NCBI RefSeq assembly: GCF_019049245.1
Contig: NZ_JAGMUK010000216.1
Coordinates: 92,655-156,654, forward strand
Direction: 5' to 3'
Length of the DNA: 64,000 nucleotides
DNA from: Streptomyces sp. AC555_RSS877
Lineage (GTDB): Bacteria; Actinomycetota; Actinomycetes; Streptomycetales; Streptomycetaceae
Part shown: in pieces, positions 9,435 to 18,572 of the stretch
Layout: each line of letters opens with the position of its first letter
How positions within the stretch are numbered: position 1 is the first letter of the stretch
The notes under the pieces: generated by a model
Seen by the model: only the letters and a program-made list of their open reading frames with translations
The model's database searches: none
What the model was told of the DNA's origin: nothing
Translations under genes and position numbers: made by a program

Positions 9435-11962
9435 TGTTCCGCACCGCCCTGCGCAACGTACTCGCGCACAAGGCCAGACTGCTCATGACCGTGCTCGCCG
9501 TGATGCTCGGCGTGGCCTTCGTGTCGGGGACCCTGGTCTTCACCAACACCATTTCCGAGGCCTACCAGAAGAGTTCGGCCAAGGGCTTCGACCAGGTCGA
9601 CGTGGCCGTGGAGGCCGAACTCCAGGAGGACAAGGGCGACACCGTCGGCAAGCGGGCCGAGCTGACCCAGGCGCTGCTCGACGAGAGCACGAAGGTGCCG
9701 GGGGCCGCCTCCGCCATCGGCGTGGTCAACGGCTTCACCGCCATCGCCGACAAGGACGGCAAGCTGATCGGCGGCGGCTTCCAGTCCCAGGGCGGCAACT
9801 ACTGGGGCACCAAGGACCCCCGGTATCCGCTGGTCAGCGGGCGCACGCCGAGCGGCGCGGGCCAGGTCCTCATCGACTCCGAGACCGCGAAGCGCGCCGG
9901 ATACCAGGTCGGCGACACCGTACGGATCTCGGTGGACGGCCCGGTGCTCGACCCGGAGATCACCGGCATCTTCACCACCGACGACGGCAACGTCGCCGCC
10001 GGCGGCAGCCTCGCCCTCTTCGACACGGCGACGGCCCAGCGGCTGTTCGGCAAGGCGGGCACGTACGACCAGATCGACGTCAGGGCGAAGGCGGGCGTCA
10101 GCCAGGCGGCGCTGAAGGCGGAGCTGGACAAGGCGCTGCCGAAGGACACCGTCGAGACGACGACCGGGCAGGAACTGTCCGACAGTCAGGCGGAGGCGAT
10201 CTCCGCCTCGATGTCCGGGCTGAAGCAGGGGCTGCTGGTCTTCGCGGGCATCGCGCTGTTCGTCGGCACGTTCATCATCGCCAACACCTTCACCATGCTG
10301 GTCGCCCAGCGCACCAAGGAACTGGCGCTGCTGCGGGCCGTCGGTGCCTCGCGCCGGCAGGTCACCCGTTCCGTCCTCGTCGAGGCGTTCGTGGTCGGCG
10401 TGGTCGCCGCGGTGACCGGCCTCGCCGCCGGCGTCGGCATCGGCGCGGGACTGCGGTCGCTTATGGGCTCGCTCGGCGCGACCGTCCCGGACGGGCCGCT
10501 GATCGTCACGCCCGGCACCGTCCTCGCGGCCCTCGCGGTCGGTGTCCTCGTCACCATGCTGGCGGCCTGGCTGCCGGGCCGCCGGGCGGCGAAGATCCCG
10601 CCGGTGGCGGCGATGAGCAGCGTGCACGCACAGGCGACCGCCAAGTCGCTGGTGCTGCGCAACACGCTGGGGGCGCTGTTCTCGGGAGCGGGTGTCGCGG
10701 TCGTCCTCGCGGCCACGACGATGTCGGGCTCGGACGGTCAGGCCCCCATGGGTCTGGGCGCCGTCCTCCTGATCATCGGCGTCTTCATCCTCACCCCGCT
10801 GCTGTCCCGCCCGCTGATCGCGGCCGCGGCACCTCTCCTGCGCGTGTTCGGCGTCTCGGGCAAGCTGGCCCGCCAGAACTCGGTGCGCAACCCGCGCCGT
10901 ACGGCCGCCACGGCCTCCGCGCTGATGATCGGCCTCACCCTCATCACCGGCATGACGGTGATGGCCGGCAGCCTGCAGAAGTCGATCGACAAGATGGCGG
11001 CGTCCGCGATCCGGGCGGACTACGTGGTCTCCATGGCCAACGGCAACGAACTGTCCCTGGACGTCGAGAAGAAGCTGGGCCGGGTCGACGACGTCACCGC
11101 CACCAGCCCGCTGCGCAACGCGCCGTCCCGCATCGACGGCGAGACGGAGTACCTCACCGGCGTCACGGGCGGCACGATCCGCGAACTGACCGACCTGAAG
11201 GTCGACAGCGGCGCCTTCGAGGTGGGCGGCACGCAGGTCGTCGTGGACGACAGGACGGCCACTTCACACGGCTGGAAGGCGGGTTCGCGCTTCACCGTCG
11301 CCTACGAGGACGGCAAGAAGCAGGAACTGAGGGTCGCCGGGGTCTACGAGGGCAACGAGATGATCCAGGGCATCATCCTGGACAACGCCACGCTCTCCCC
11401 GCACCAGACGGACCCGGCCGACATGCAGGTGATGGTCAAGACGTCCGACGGGGCGTCGAGCGCGACGAAGGACAAGCTGGAGAAGGCCCTCGGCGCCAAC
11501 CCGGCCATCAAGGTCCAGGACAAGAAGGATCTCTCCAACGAGATCGCCCAGATGTTCACGCTGATGCTGAACATGCTCTACGGCCTGCTGGCCATGGCCG
11601 TGCTCATCGCGGTCCTCGGGGTCATCAACACCCTGGCCATGTCGGTCTTCGAACGCTCCCAGGAGATCGGCATGCTCCGCGCGATCGGCCTGGACCGCAA
11701 GGGCATCAAGCGGATGGTCCGTCTGGAGTCCCTGGTCATCTGCCTGTTCGGCGGGATCCTGGGCATCGGCCTCGGTGTGTTCTTCGGCTGGGCGGCCGGG
11801 GAACTCCTCGGCGCGAGCCTGGCGACGTACGAACTCGTCCTGCCGTGGGCGAGGATGGCGGTCTTCCTGCTCCTGGCGGCGACCGTGGGCGTCCTGGCGG
11901 CGCTGTGGCCGGCCCGGCGGGCGGCCCGGCTGAACATGCTGGCGGCGATCAAGGCGGAGTAG
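9434..11962 (+). CDS. FtsX-domain ABC transporter permease
   Basis: This 842-aa membrane protein holds two FtsX repeats. Each has an N-terminal membrane helix, a large extracytoplasmic domain and three further helices (first set around residues 17-37 and 265-390, second around 490-510 and 710-830). Conserved cytoplasmic elbows read QRTKELALLRAVGASRRQV and ERSQEIGMLRAIGLDRKGI, and WLPGRRAAKIPPVAA / WPARRAARLNMLAAI end the repeats. It forms the membrane partner of the ATPase it overlaps. The exported substrate is unknown. A terminator follows at 11976-12007. Confidence 0.92.
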   Translation: MFRTALRNVLAHKARLLMTVLAVMLGVAFVSGTLVFTNTISEAYQKSSAKGFDQVDVAVEAELQEDKGDTVGKRAELTQALLDESTKVPGAASAIGVVNGFTAIADKDGKLIGGGFQSQGGNYWGTKDPRYPLVSGRTPSGAGQVLIDSETAKRAGYQVGDTVRISVDGPVLDPEITGIFTTDDGNVAAGGSLALFDTATAQRLFGKAGTYDQIDVRAKAGVSQAALKAELDKALPKDTVETTTGQELSDSQAEAISASMSGLKQGLLVFAGIALFVGTFIIANTFTMLVAQRTKELALLRAVGASRRQVTRSVLVEAFVVGVVAAVTGLAAGVGIGAGLRSLMGSLGATVPDGPLIVTPGTVLAALAVGVLVTMLAAWLPGRRAAKIPPVAAMSSVHAQATAKSLVLRNTLGALFSGAGVAVVLAATTMSGSDGQAPMGLGAVLLIIGVFILTPLLSRPLIAAAAPLLRVFGVSGKLARQNSVRNPRRTAATASALMIGLTLITGMTVMAGSLQKSIDKMAASAIRADYVVSMANGNELSLDVEKKLGRVDDVTATSPLRNAPSRIDGETEYLTGVTGGTIRELTDLKVDSGAFEVGGTQVVVDDRTATSHGWKAGSRFTVAYEDGKKQELRVAGVYEGNEMIQGIILDNATLSPHQTDPADMQVMVKTSDGASSATKDKLEKALGANPAIKVQDKKDLSNEIAQMFTLMLNMLYGLLAMAVLIAVLGVINTLAMSVFERSQEIGMLRAIGLDRKGIKRMVRLESLVICLFGGILGIGLGVFFGWAAGELLGASLATYELVLPWARMAVFLLLAATVGVLAALWPARRAARLNMLAAIKAE

Positions 11963-11975
11963 CGGTACGGCGCTC

Positions 11976-12007
11976 GGGGCCCCGTCCTTCGGTGAGGACG
12001 GGGCCCC
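11976..12007. terminator. bidirectional terminator
   Basis: A perfect 13-bp stem GGGGCCCCGTCCT / AGGACGGGGCCCC with a 6-nt loop separates the convergent permease (ends 11962) and methyltransferase (ends 12018) genes. Confidence 0.9.
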
Positions 12008-12017
12008 TGTCGTGTCC

Positions 12018-13319
12018 TCAGTTCCAGGTCCGGGACCGCAACGGCAGCCCCGAGAGGCCGGACTGGGGAGTCCGGATCGCGAGGACCTGGTTGACGCCGA
12101 TGCGGTTGCGCTCGAAGGCGAGCGCGGAGGCGGCCATGTACAGCCGCCAGACCCTGGCCCGCCCGGCACCGGCGAGCCCCACCGCACGCGCCCACTCCCC
12201 CTCCAGGTTGGTGACCCAGCGGCGCAGGGTGAGGGCGTAGTGCTCGCGGATCGACTCGACGTCCCGCACCTCGAACCCGGCGCGTTCGAGCTGGGTGACG
12301 GTGGTGCCGACGGGCGCGAGTTCGCCGTCGGGGAAGACGTAGGAGTCGATGAACGCGTCGACGCTGTACGTCGACCCCTCCCGCTCGGGCCTGCGGGCGA
12401 TCTGGTGGTTGAGCAGCCGCCCCCCGGGCCTGAGCAGCCGGTGCAGGACAGCGGCGTACTCCAGGTACCGCTCGGCACCCACGTGCTCGGCCATCCCGAC
12501 GGAGGAGATCGCGTCGTACGGTCCGTCGGTCACGTCCCGGTAGTCCTGTACGCGGATCTCGACCCGGTCGGTGAGTCCCTCGTCGGCGACGCGCTTACGG
12601 GCGTACGCGGCCTGCTCCTGGGAGAGCGTGATGCCGACGACGCTCACGCCGTGCTCGCGGGCGGCGTGGATGGCCATCGAACCCCAGCCGCAGCCGACGT
12701 CCAGGAGGCGCAGGCCGGGTGCCAGGTCGAGCTTGCGGGAGATGAGTTCGAGCTTGTCGCGCTGGGCGGTTTCGAGGGTGCCGCCGTCGGCCTCGGGGGC
12801 CGGCCAGTAGGCGCAGGAGTACACCATGCTGGGGCCCAGGACGATCTCGTAGAAGTCGTTGCCGACGTCGTAGTGGTGGCTGATGGCGCGCTTGTCGGTG
12901 CGCTTGGTGTGCAGGCGGCGGCGGGGTCTGCGGACCTCCTCGCGGGGCGGGGCGGGCGGCAGCGGAGGGCCCGCGAGGGCGACGAGTCCGCGTACGGCGG
13001 CCCGCACCTCGGGGTCGCGCAGGGCCTGGCCGGCCCCGCGGGTGTCCTCGTCGCGCTCCCAGACGAGGCCCGAGATCAGGCCGAGGGCGGTGTAGAGGTC
13101 CCCTTCGACGTCCAGGTCCCCGGCGACCCAGGCGCGGGCGAGGCCCAGTTCACCCGGCTTCCACAGCAGCCGGCGCACGGCCCGGCGATTGCGCACGACG
13201 AGTGTCGGCGCGCCCGGCGGCCCCGCCTGCGAACCGTCCCAGGCGCGGATGCGCAAGGCCAGCGGTACACCCAGCAACTGTTCGACGAGACTCTTCAGCC
13301 GCAGCGCGGCGTCTGCCAT
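12018..13319 (-). CDS. cyclopropane-fatty-acyl-phospholipid synthase family methyltransferase
   Basis: This 433-aa SAM-dependent enzyme belongs to the CFA synthase/mycolic acid cyclopropane synthase family, acting on unsaturated phospholipid acyl chains or related lipids at the membrane face. The N-terminal ~140 residues form the lipid-binding domain. The Rossmann domain carries LLDVGCGWGSMAIHAA (SAM motif I), with GITLSQEQAAYARKR and MAEHVG (the conserved family E-H-V-G), and a late active-site segment NHQIARRPER. The ATG at 13319 is preferred over an upstream open frame because GGAGG lies 8 bases before it. Whether the product is a cyclopropane or a methyl branch cannot be read from the sequence. 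Confidence 0.88.
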   Translation of the reverse strand: MADAALRLKSLVEQLLGVPLALRIRAWDGSQAGPPGAPTLVVRNRRAVRRLLWKPGELGLARAWVAGDLDVEGDLYTALGLISGLVWERDEDTRGAGQALRDPEVRAAVRGLVALAGPPLPPAPPREEVRRPRRRLHTKRTDKRAISHHYDVGNDFYEIVLGPSMVYSCAYWPAPEADGGTLETAQRDKLELISRKLDLAPGLRLLDVGCGWGSMAIHAAREHGVSVVGITLSQEQAAYARKRVADEGLTDRVEIRVQDYRDVTDGPYDAISSVGMAEHVGAERYLEYAAVLHRLLRPGGRLLNHQIARRPEREGSTYSVDAFIDSYVFPDGELAPVGTTVTQLERAGFEVRDVESIREHYALTLRRWVTNLEGEWARAVGLAGAGRARVWRLYMAASALAFERNRIGVNQVLAIRTPQSGLSGLPLRSRTWN

Positions 13320-13454
13320 GGCGTACACCTCCGTGACGAGGGACCCGAAATGTCCAACACCCACGTAAACACCTGCGGGGCCGGGCCGCAGTCCCCCGTT
13401 CGCGTTACGGCTGGGCAAAATGTGTGTACGGGCCATGAGTCTTGCGCCGGACCG

Positions 13455-13964
13455 TCAGAGCGCGTCGAGGGCGTCCGGGGTGATGTCGATGCCGTACGGG
13501 ACGTCGACCTTGAGCAGGTCACGGCGGGTGTCGGTGAGGGCTAGGCCTTGGACACCGGATCGAGTTCGTACACACGGACCACGGGACGCTGGTTCGATCC
13601 GGTCATCTCGACCAGCCAGAAGTGCGGGATGCCGGCGGCGGCGTACTTGTGGGGCTTGGTGTCGCGGTCGCGGGCTTCGGAGTCGGGGGAGACCACTTCG
13701 ACGGCGAGCAGGACGTCGGCGGCCTGAAAGCGGGTCTGCTCCCTGCTGGTGACGGCTTCGGCGCGGACGACCGAGATGTCGGGCTCGGGGCCGTTGCGGC
13801 GGTCGAGGACGACGGTCCAACTTCGCCGTGAACCGGTGGCGAGGTCGCGGGCTCATCATCATCACGAGCTGTCCATCACTGATCTCTGGCCAGGCGAAAC
13901 CCGGAGGCGGGGTGATGCGATCACGGCGGTGGCGCAGCCGCCGGTAAAGGGTCTGATGAGTCAT
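13455..13964 (-). pseudogene. frameshifted Uma2-family endonuclease remnant
   Basis: Three frames together recover a Uma2 (DUF820) restriction-like nuclease. The N-terminus is ITPPPGFAWPEISDGQLVMMMSP. After a frame change the core reads TVVLDRRNGPEPDISVVRAE, then LLAVEVVSPDSEARDRDTKP with the PD-(D/E)xK-like acidic residues, HKYAAAGIPHFWLVEM, and PVVRVYELDPVSKA with a TAG at 13541-13543. The tail LTDTRRDLLKVDVPYGIDI is in the first frame again. About 30 residues expected between the first and second parts are missing. So there are at least two frame disruptions and a deletion, and no single intact product. Confidence 0.8.
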
Positions 13965-14096
13965 GGCTCCTCCCCGCCCCCAGTATGGGGGCGACGGTCC
14001 TTCCCTGCGCAGACCACGGCGAACCGACGATGCCGCCCGGTTCGGATGCCGGTACGGACGCCGGTACGAACGCCGGTTCGGAGGTGACGGCGAAGG

Positions 14097-14888
14097 TCAT
14101 CCGGCAGCGTCCGCCGACGCGAGGGCGAGGTCGGCCCAGACGGTCAGCCCACTGCCGGTTCGCCGCGTACCCCACCGGTCGGCCAGCACTTCGGTGATCA
14201 GCAGACCGCGGCCGTGCTCCTGCTCCGGAGTCGGCAGTCCCGCCCGGGCGGGAGAAACCGTCTGCGGGTTCCCCCTGCCCTCGTCGGTGACGCCGATCGT
14301 GACCGTATGAGCGGTGAGGGCGCAGGTGATCGTGATGGTGTGGCTGTCGGCGTGCTCCAGGGCGTTGGCGACGAGCTCTCCGGTGATCGTTTCCAGATCG
14401 TCCGTCGTTTCGGGTGGCAGCCCCCACGCCCCGGCCGTGTCGCGCACGTACCGCCGGGCGGCGCCGGCGGCGGTCAGGTCACGGCCGGGGAGGGTGAGCA
14501 GGCCGAAGCCTCGGGGGGCGTTCGCGCTGTACAGGGCGTCATGAAGGACGGTTACCGAGGACGGCGCGGAGGCCGATCCGCCTCCTCGGGACCGCCGCTC
14601 CCCACCGAGCCGGGTACCCCGCGAGACGGCGATGAGCAGCACATCCTGGAGTGCGTCCGCCAACTGACCTGCCAGGCAGGTGAATTCGCTGGCACCACTC
14701 GGCCCGGATGCCGAGAGCCCGTCCCGCGCCCGCCCCAGAAGCCTCTGCGCGAGCCCGAGTTGCACGCTCTCGATCCGGTCGGCCAACCGGGAGGCGACGC
14801 CACCCTCTTCGTCCGTGAGGAGGAGACAGGGCCGGCCGTGGGCACCGGTCCAGGGCAGGAGTCGTACGCGGTCCGCTTCCTCGTTCAT
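14097..14888 (-). CDS. RsbW/AbaA-like ATP-binding regulatory protein
   Basis: This 263-aa soluble protein has a C-terminal HATPase_c_2 domain (about residues 125-255). The N box is ETITGELVANALEHA, G1 is VTDEGRGNP and G2 is QEHGRGLLITEVLADRWG. Such proteins in Streptomyces are anti-sigma-factor-like serine kinases, often found beside WhiJ-type XRE regulators and DUF397 proteins. Here the XRE gene is absent and the DUF397 gene is divergent (14987). The N-terminal ~110 residues are family-variable. It probably binds and phosphorylates or sequesters an unidentified partner. Confidence 0.82.
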   Translation of the reverse strand: MNEEADRVRLLPWTGAHGRPCLLLTDEEGGVASRLADRIESVQLGLAQRLLGRARDGLSASGPSGASEFTCLAGQLADALQDVLLIAVSRGTRLGGERRSRGGGSASAPSSVTVLHDALYSANAPRGFGLLTLPGRDLTAAGAARRYVRDTAGAWGLPPETTDDLETITGELVANALEHADSHTITITCALTAHTVTIGVTDEGRGNPQTVSPARAGLPTPEQEHGRGLLITEVLADRWGTRRTGSGLTVWADLALASADAAG

Positions 14889-14986
14889 GACGCTGCCCCC
14901 AGTACGGCGTGGATGTCACGGACATCGAGGTCCACGCCGTCGGTCAGCCTTGAGCTGCTGGCCACAGCACGACAGGAGTTCACCCG

Positions 14987-15253
14987 ATGAGCGAAACGCC
15001 AGCCACAGCCCAGCTCATGGCAGGAAACTGGTTCAAGAGCAGCTACAGCGCAGCGGACAACGAGTGCGTGGAGGTGGCTCACTGCTTGCCGCGAGTGGGC
15101 ATACGCGATTCCAAAGCCTCCGGCCAAAAGGGGTTCACCGTAAGCGCCGCCGCGTTTCGCTTGCTCGTCGGCGGGCTGACGAGGACTCCGGCATCCCCCG
15201 ATGAGCCTGGTGAACGTGCCAATCACGTACGGATGAACGCGCTCAGTTCGTGA
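14987..15253 (+). CDS. DUF397 (WhiJ-partner) small protein
   Basis: This 88-aa protein has the DUF397 signature: NWFKSSYSAADNECVEVAH, then VGIRDSK and the late SAAAFRLLVGGL. The canonical form ends about 20 residues sooner, so the tail TRTPASPDEPGERANHVRMNALSS is an extension. DUF397 proteins pair with XRE/DUF5753 repressors in Streptomyces developmental or specialised-metabolism regulation. No such XRE gene adjoins this copy. The start at 14987 has AGGAG 8 bases upstream. It diverges from the ATPase gene across ~98 bp and its 3' end overlaps the decayed gene on the other strand. Confidence 0.85.
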   Translation: MSETPATAQLMAGNWFKSSYSAADNECVEVAHCLPRVGIRDSKASGQKGFTVSAAAFRLLVGGLTRTPASPDEPGERANHVRMNALSS

Positions 15254-15843
15254 GGCAGGCCACCCGGCGGCAGCGCTCCGGGCACGGCGAACGCCGTTAC
15301 GAGGTTGGGGTGATGGGCGGCGGGGTCGTCGGGGGCGGCGTGCATGGTGGCGGCGGTAAAGACCGCGGTCGGGCAGGAGCCGCGGCGGGAGGTGGCGGGG
15401 GCGCCGCTGGAGGACGGCTGGGCTGCCGGGACTGGGTCGGCGAAGGAGCCGGGGGCGGCAAGGCTGGCGGTATCTGCGCCGCAGCCTGCTGCCGTACCTC
15501 TTCCTTGTGCGCCGTCAGTGCGGCGAGCTCGCTCGTGGACTTGGCTGCGACGGACGCCGCGTCCGCGTCGTTGTGCGCCGCCTGAGCCGCATCGAGGTTC
15601 GCCTGGGCGCTCCCGGCGTCCCGCGGGATGGACACCTAGGCCTGGGCGATCGCGTTCGACGCCTGGGCCAGCCACTTCCCCGCCCCCCTCGCTGAAGTCG
15701 CCCGGTCTCAGGGTGGAGTTGGCCAGATCCGCGCTCCAGGTGCGGAAGGCGTCGGCACCCTCGCCCTTCCATTCCACCCATTGCGGGCGGACCTTCAGCT
15801 CATCGGCGATCCTGCGGATGAGCATCCGCCCTGTCTTGGACAT
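15226..15843 (-). pseudogene. decayed WXG/PE-like secreted helical protein
   Basis: The N-terminus is intact from ATG 15843: MSKTGRMLIRRIADELKVRP, then WVEWKGEGADAFRTWSADLANSTLRPGDFSEGG. The expected continuation GKWLAQASNAIAQA appears only after a frame change in the G-run near 15685 and then meets a TAG near 15640 where relatives have Gln. VSIPRDAGSAQANLDAAQAAH continues to a proline-rich tail (to ~15297), and the other frame continues to 15223. The helix-turn-helix hairpin resembles WXG100-like secreted proteins. At least one frameshift plus one nonsense change make it a pseudogene. Confidence 0.75.
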
Positions 15844-15913
15844 GCACACATCCAACACCCGCACGAGACAAGGGACATGAGCACCGGTACGCAGAGGACA
15901 GAGCCGAAACACG

Positions 15914-15957
15914 CCGAAGGGGCCGCCCGCACCACGGATGGCGGGCGGCCCCTTCGG
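15914..15957. terminator. strong terminator after ndh
   Basis: A perfect 17-bp stem (CCGAAGGGGCCGCCCGC / GCGGGCGGCCCCTTCGG) with a 10-nt loop lies 27 bases past the ndh stop (15984). Confidence 0.92.
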
Positions 15958-15983
15958 GGCGTTCGGTGTTCGGTGACCCGAGG

Positions 15984-17399
15984 TCAGGAGGCCTTGGCCT
16001 GCTCGGCCTTGCGCTTCTCCTCGGCCTTGGGCCTGTCCTCCGCCTTGCTCGCGGCGGCGACCGGCGCCGGCTTGGCGGCCTCGTAGAACTCCTCGCGGGG
16101 AGTCTCCAGGGCACCGAGGGCGACGACCTCGCGCTTGAGGAACATGGCGAGCGTCCAGTCCGCGAAGACGCGGATCTTGCGGTTCCAGGTCGGCATGGCC
16201 AGACCGTGGTAGCCACGGTGCATGTACCAGGCGAGACGGCCCTTGAGCTTGATCTTCATCTTGCCCATGACGATCATCGCGACGCCCTTGTGGAGGCCCA
16301 GACCCGCGACCGCGCCCTTGTTGGCGTGCGCGTAGTCCTTCTGCGGGAAGCCACGCATACCGGAGATCACGTTGTCACCGAGGACGCGCGCCTGACGGAG
16401 GGCGTGCTGCGCGTTCGGGGGGCACCAGGCGTTCTCGTTACCGGCCTTGCGGGCGGCGATGTCGGGAACCTGGGCGTTGTCGCCCGCGGCCCAGATGTAG
16501 TCCGTGCCCTTGACCTGGAGCGTGGGCTCGCAGTCGACGTGACCGCGGGGGCCGAGCGGAAGGCCGTAGCGCGTGAGGGCGGGGTTCGGCTTGACGCCGG
16601 CCGTCCACACGATGGTGTTGGAGTCGACCTCCAGGCCGTTCTTCAGCACCACGTGGCCGTCGACGCAGGAGTCCATGGAGGTGGAGAGGTAGACCTCGAC
16701 CCCACGGCCCTCCAGGTGCTCCTTGCCGTACTGGCCGAGCTTGGGGCCGACCTCCGGCAGGATCTTGTCGGCGGCGTCGACGAGGACGAACCGCATGTCC
16801 TCGCGGGAGACGTTGTTGTAGTACTTGGCCGCGTCGCGGGCCATGTCCTCGACCTCGCCGATGGTCTCCGCACCCGCGAAGCCACCGCCGATGAAGACGA
16901 AGGTGAGCGCCTTGCGGCGGATCTCCTCGTCGTTCGTGGAGTCGGCCTTGTCGAGCTGCTCGAGGACGTGGTTGCGCAGGCCGATGGCCTCCTCGATGCC
17001 CTTCATACCGATGCCCTGCTCGGCGAGGCCGGGGATCGGGAAGGTGCGGGAGACCGCGCCGAGCGCGATGACCAGGTAGTCGAAGGGCAGCTCGTACGCC
17101 TCGCCGACCAGCGGGGAGATCGTGGCGACCTTGCGGTCCTGATCGATGGTGGTGACCCGACCGGTGAGGACCTCCGCCTTGGGCAGCACGCGTCGCAGCG
17201 GGACGACGACGTGGCGCGGGGAGATGCTGCCGGCGGCGGTTTCGGGGAGGAAGGGCTGGTAGGTCATGTACGACCGGGGGTCGACGACCGTGACGGTCGC
17301 CTCGCCGTAGCGCATCTTCTTCATGATGCGCCGAGCTGCGTACAGGCCTACGTACCCACCGCCTACTACGAGGATCCTGGGACGCTCCGTGGTGCTCAT
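15984..17399 (-). CDS. ndh: type II NADH dehydrogenase
   Basis: This 471-aa peripheral membrane flavoprotein oxidises NADH and reduces menaquinone without proton pumping. The FAD-binding ILVVGGGYVGLYAARRI opens the protein, TFVFIGGGFAGAETIGE is the NADH-binding GxGxxG, and YIWAAGDNAQVPD is the second FAD motif. The C-terminal ~60 residues contain an amphipathic membrane-associating stretch (FADWTLAMFLKREVVALG) and a charged Ala/Lys/Glu tail that is longer than in non-actinomycete Ndh. It is the orthologue of SCO3092 by synteny. Two Rex-operator-like sites upstream (17640-17655 and 17719-17736) suggest induction when the NADH/NAD+ ratio rises. Confidence 0.94.
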   Translation of the reverse strand: MSTTERPRILVVGGGYVGLYAARRIMKKMRYGEATVTVVDPRSYMTYQPFLPETAAGSISPRHVVVPLRRVLPKAEVLTGRVTTIDQDRKVATISPLVGEAYELPFDYLVIALGAVSRTFPIPGLAEQGIGMKGIEEAIGLRNHVLEQLDKADSTNDEEIRRKALTFVFIGGGFAGAETIGEVEDMARDAAKYYNNVSREDMRFVLVDAADKILPEVGPKLGQYGKEHLEGRGVEVYLSTSMDSCVDGHVVLKNGLEVDSNTIVWTAGVKPNPALTRYGLPLGPRGHVDCEPTLQVKGTDYIWAAGDNAQVPDIAARKAGNENAWCPPNAQHALRQARVLGDNVISGMRGFPQKDYAHANKGAVAGLGLHKGVAMIVMGKMKIKLKGRLAWYMHRGYHGLAMPTWNRKIRVFADWTLAMFLKREVVALGALETPREEFYEAAKPAPVAAASKAEDRPKAEEKRKAEQAKAS

Positions 17400-17639
17400 G
17401 CCATCGAGTATCCACCCGTCTCAGGGGGGTCGCTCGTGCGCCCCTTCACAAGCTTCCTGGCCGTGTGTGCTATCCTCCGCCGCTCGCGTGATCCACATCA
17501 TGGCGCGGAGTGGGAACCAGCGTGTAGGGCATGGCGTTGTCAATGCCGCGTGAGCTGCTTCTCTGGCCCCGAACCCACTTCGTGAGACCCCCGAAACGCA
17601 CCCCTCAAGCATCTCCGTCACACACCCACGCCCACCCCT

Positions 17640-17655
17640 TTTGAACACGTTCACA
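17640..17655. promoter_or_regulatory. Rex-type redox operator (site 1)
   Basis: TTTGAACACGTTCACA; its complement TGTGAACGTGTTCAAA differs from the Streptomyces Rex operator TGTGAACGCGTTCACA at two positions. It lies 241 bases upstream of the ndh start. Rex is the NADH-sensing repressor and ndh is a known type of target; binding here is inferred. Confidence 0.7.
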
Positions 17656-17718
17656 CGGGCGTCGAGGCCCCGGAAGGGTCAACGGCGACATCTTCGTCCC
17701 TCAGTAGGGCCGAATTCC

Positions 17719-17736
17719 TTGTGAAGAACTTCACGA
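17719..17736. promoter_or_regulatory. Rex-type redox operator (site 2)
   Basis: TTGTGAAGAACTTCACGA matches the general Rex consensus TTGTGAANNNNTTCACAA at 13 of the 14 specified bases (one A to G). It lies 320 bases upstream of ndh and ~64 bases from site 1. Confidence 0.65.
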
Positions 17737-17880
17737 ACTTTCTCGGCGGAGTGGCACGGAGTGCCCCACGACGGCCCCTCAGGCATGCTCATACGGGCAT
17801 CCGACCTGCTCAGCAGAGTGCCACCGAGCGGGGGCGACCGACGCGCGGAGCCCTCTCGTTCGCGTGCGTCGAGGCGATGC

Positions 17881-18540
17881 TCAGTGCGCGTCGAGCAGAT
17901 GCGCGGAGGCCAGTCGCAGCACTTCCCGCAGGATCGGCGGAGTGGCCCAGGGGACCACGGAGCGCAGCCCCGCGACGGACCGCGCGTCCGCGTCGAGGAG
18001 CAGAGCCGCGTGCAGCTCCGCGATCAGCGCGGGGAGCAGGTGGGCGCAGCCGCCCGGGTGCTCGCTGGTCACGCCCGCGAGCGCGCCCTCCTCGAAGGTC
18101 CCGTACTCGTCCGACTCGACCCACCAGGAGAAGTCCCGCAGGTGGGCGTACCTCAGCTCCGCCTCCCAGGCGGACATCGGAAGGTCCTCGAACCGGGCGA
18201 TCCCCTCGCGCTGCGAGGTACGCAGCCGAAGGGCCGTGTCCGTGAGGAACTCCGACCGGTTCCGGCCCCCTGCGGCCTCGTCGAGCCTCTGGAGGAAGCC
18301 CGGCGGCAGGTCCCGGCCCGGAGCGGCGCGCAGATCCTCGGCGAGGAGATCGAGGAGGGCTGCCGAGGTGGCGCTCGGCATGGCCCACCGCGCGGCGGCG
18401 CAGCTGTCGAGCGTGCGGTTGACGCGGGCGATCTCGTCGGCGAACGGTGCCGTCCCGCCTCGCTCGCGGGCCGAGGCGAGGACCTCCAGGAGGCCCGCCA
18501 CGATCCCGTTGTCGAAGACGGCACCGGTGCAGGTGGTCAC
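17881..18540 (-). CDS. conserved actinobacterial hypothetical protein
   Basis: I do not recognise a family. The GTG start at 18540 (VTTCTGAVFDNGIVAGLLEV) is chosen for AAGGAG about 11 bases upstream; the open frame continues far upstream across the exopolyphosphatase gene but only antisense to its coding sense. The 219-aa product looks soluble and mostly helical, with aromatic-rich patches (LRYAHLRDFSWWVESDEYG) and no signal peptide. It lies 32 bases downstream of the exopolyphosphatase gene on the same strand and is probably co-transcribed with it. Confidence 0.6.
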   Translation of the reverse strand: MTTCTGAVFDNGIVAGLLEVLASARERGGTAPFADEIARVNRTLDSCAAARWAMPSATSAALLDLLAEDLRAAPGRDLPPGFLQRLDEAAGGRNRSEFLTDTALRLRTSQREGIARFEDLPMSAWEAELRYAHLRDFSWWVESDEYGTFEEGALAGVTSEHPGGCAHLLPALIAELHAALLLDADARSVAGLRSVVPWATPPILREVLRLASAHLLDAH

Positions 18541-18572
18541 GACGGCCGCTGCTCCTTGCGAGCAAGTGAGGG

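Larger units (their letters stand above)
17400..17880. other. 481-bp intergenic region upstream of ndh
   Basis: No convincing gene is seen here. It carries the two Rex-like palindromes described separately, so a long ndh leader or a distal ndh promoter is implied. The gene ending at 17881 reads into this region from the right, and I see no strong terminator between that gene and ndh, so read-through is possible. Confidence 0.5.

Noticed and set aside
17421..17654. A 77-codon minus-strand gene upstream of ndh
   Set aside because: The product has no recognisable features, no ribosome site, and overlaps the Rex-like operator; it is more likely leader DNA.
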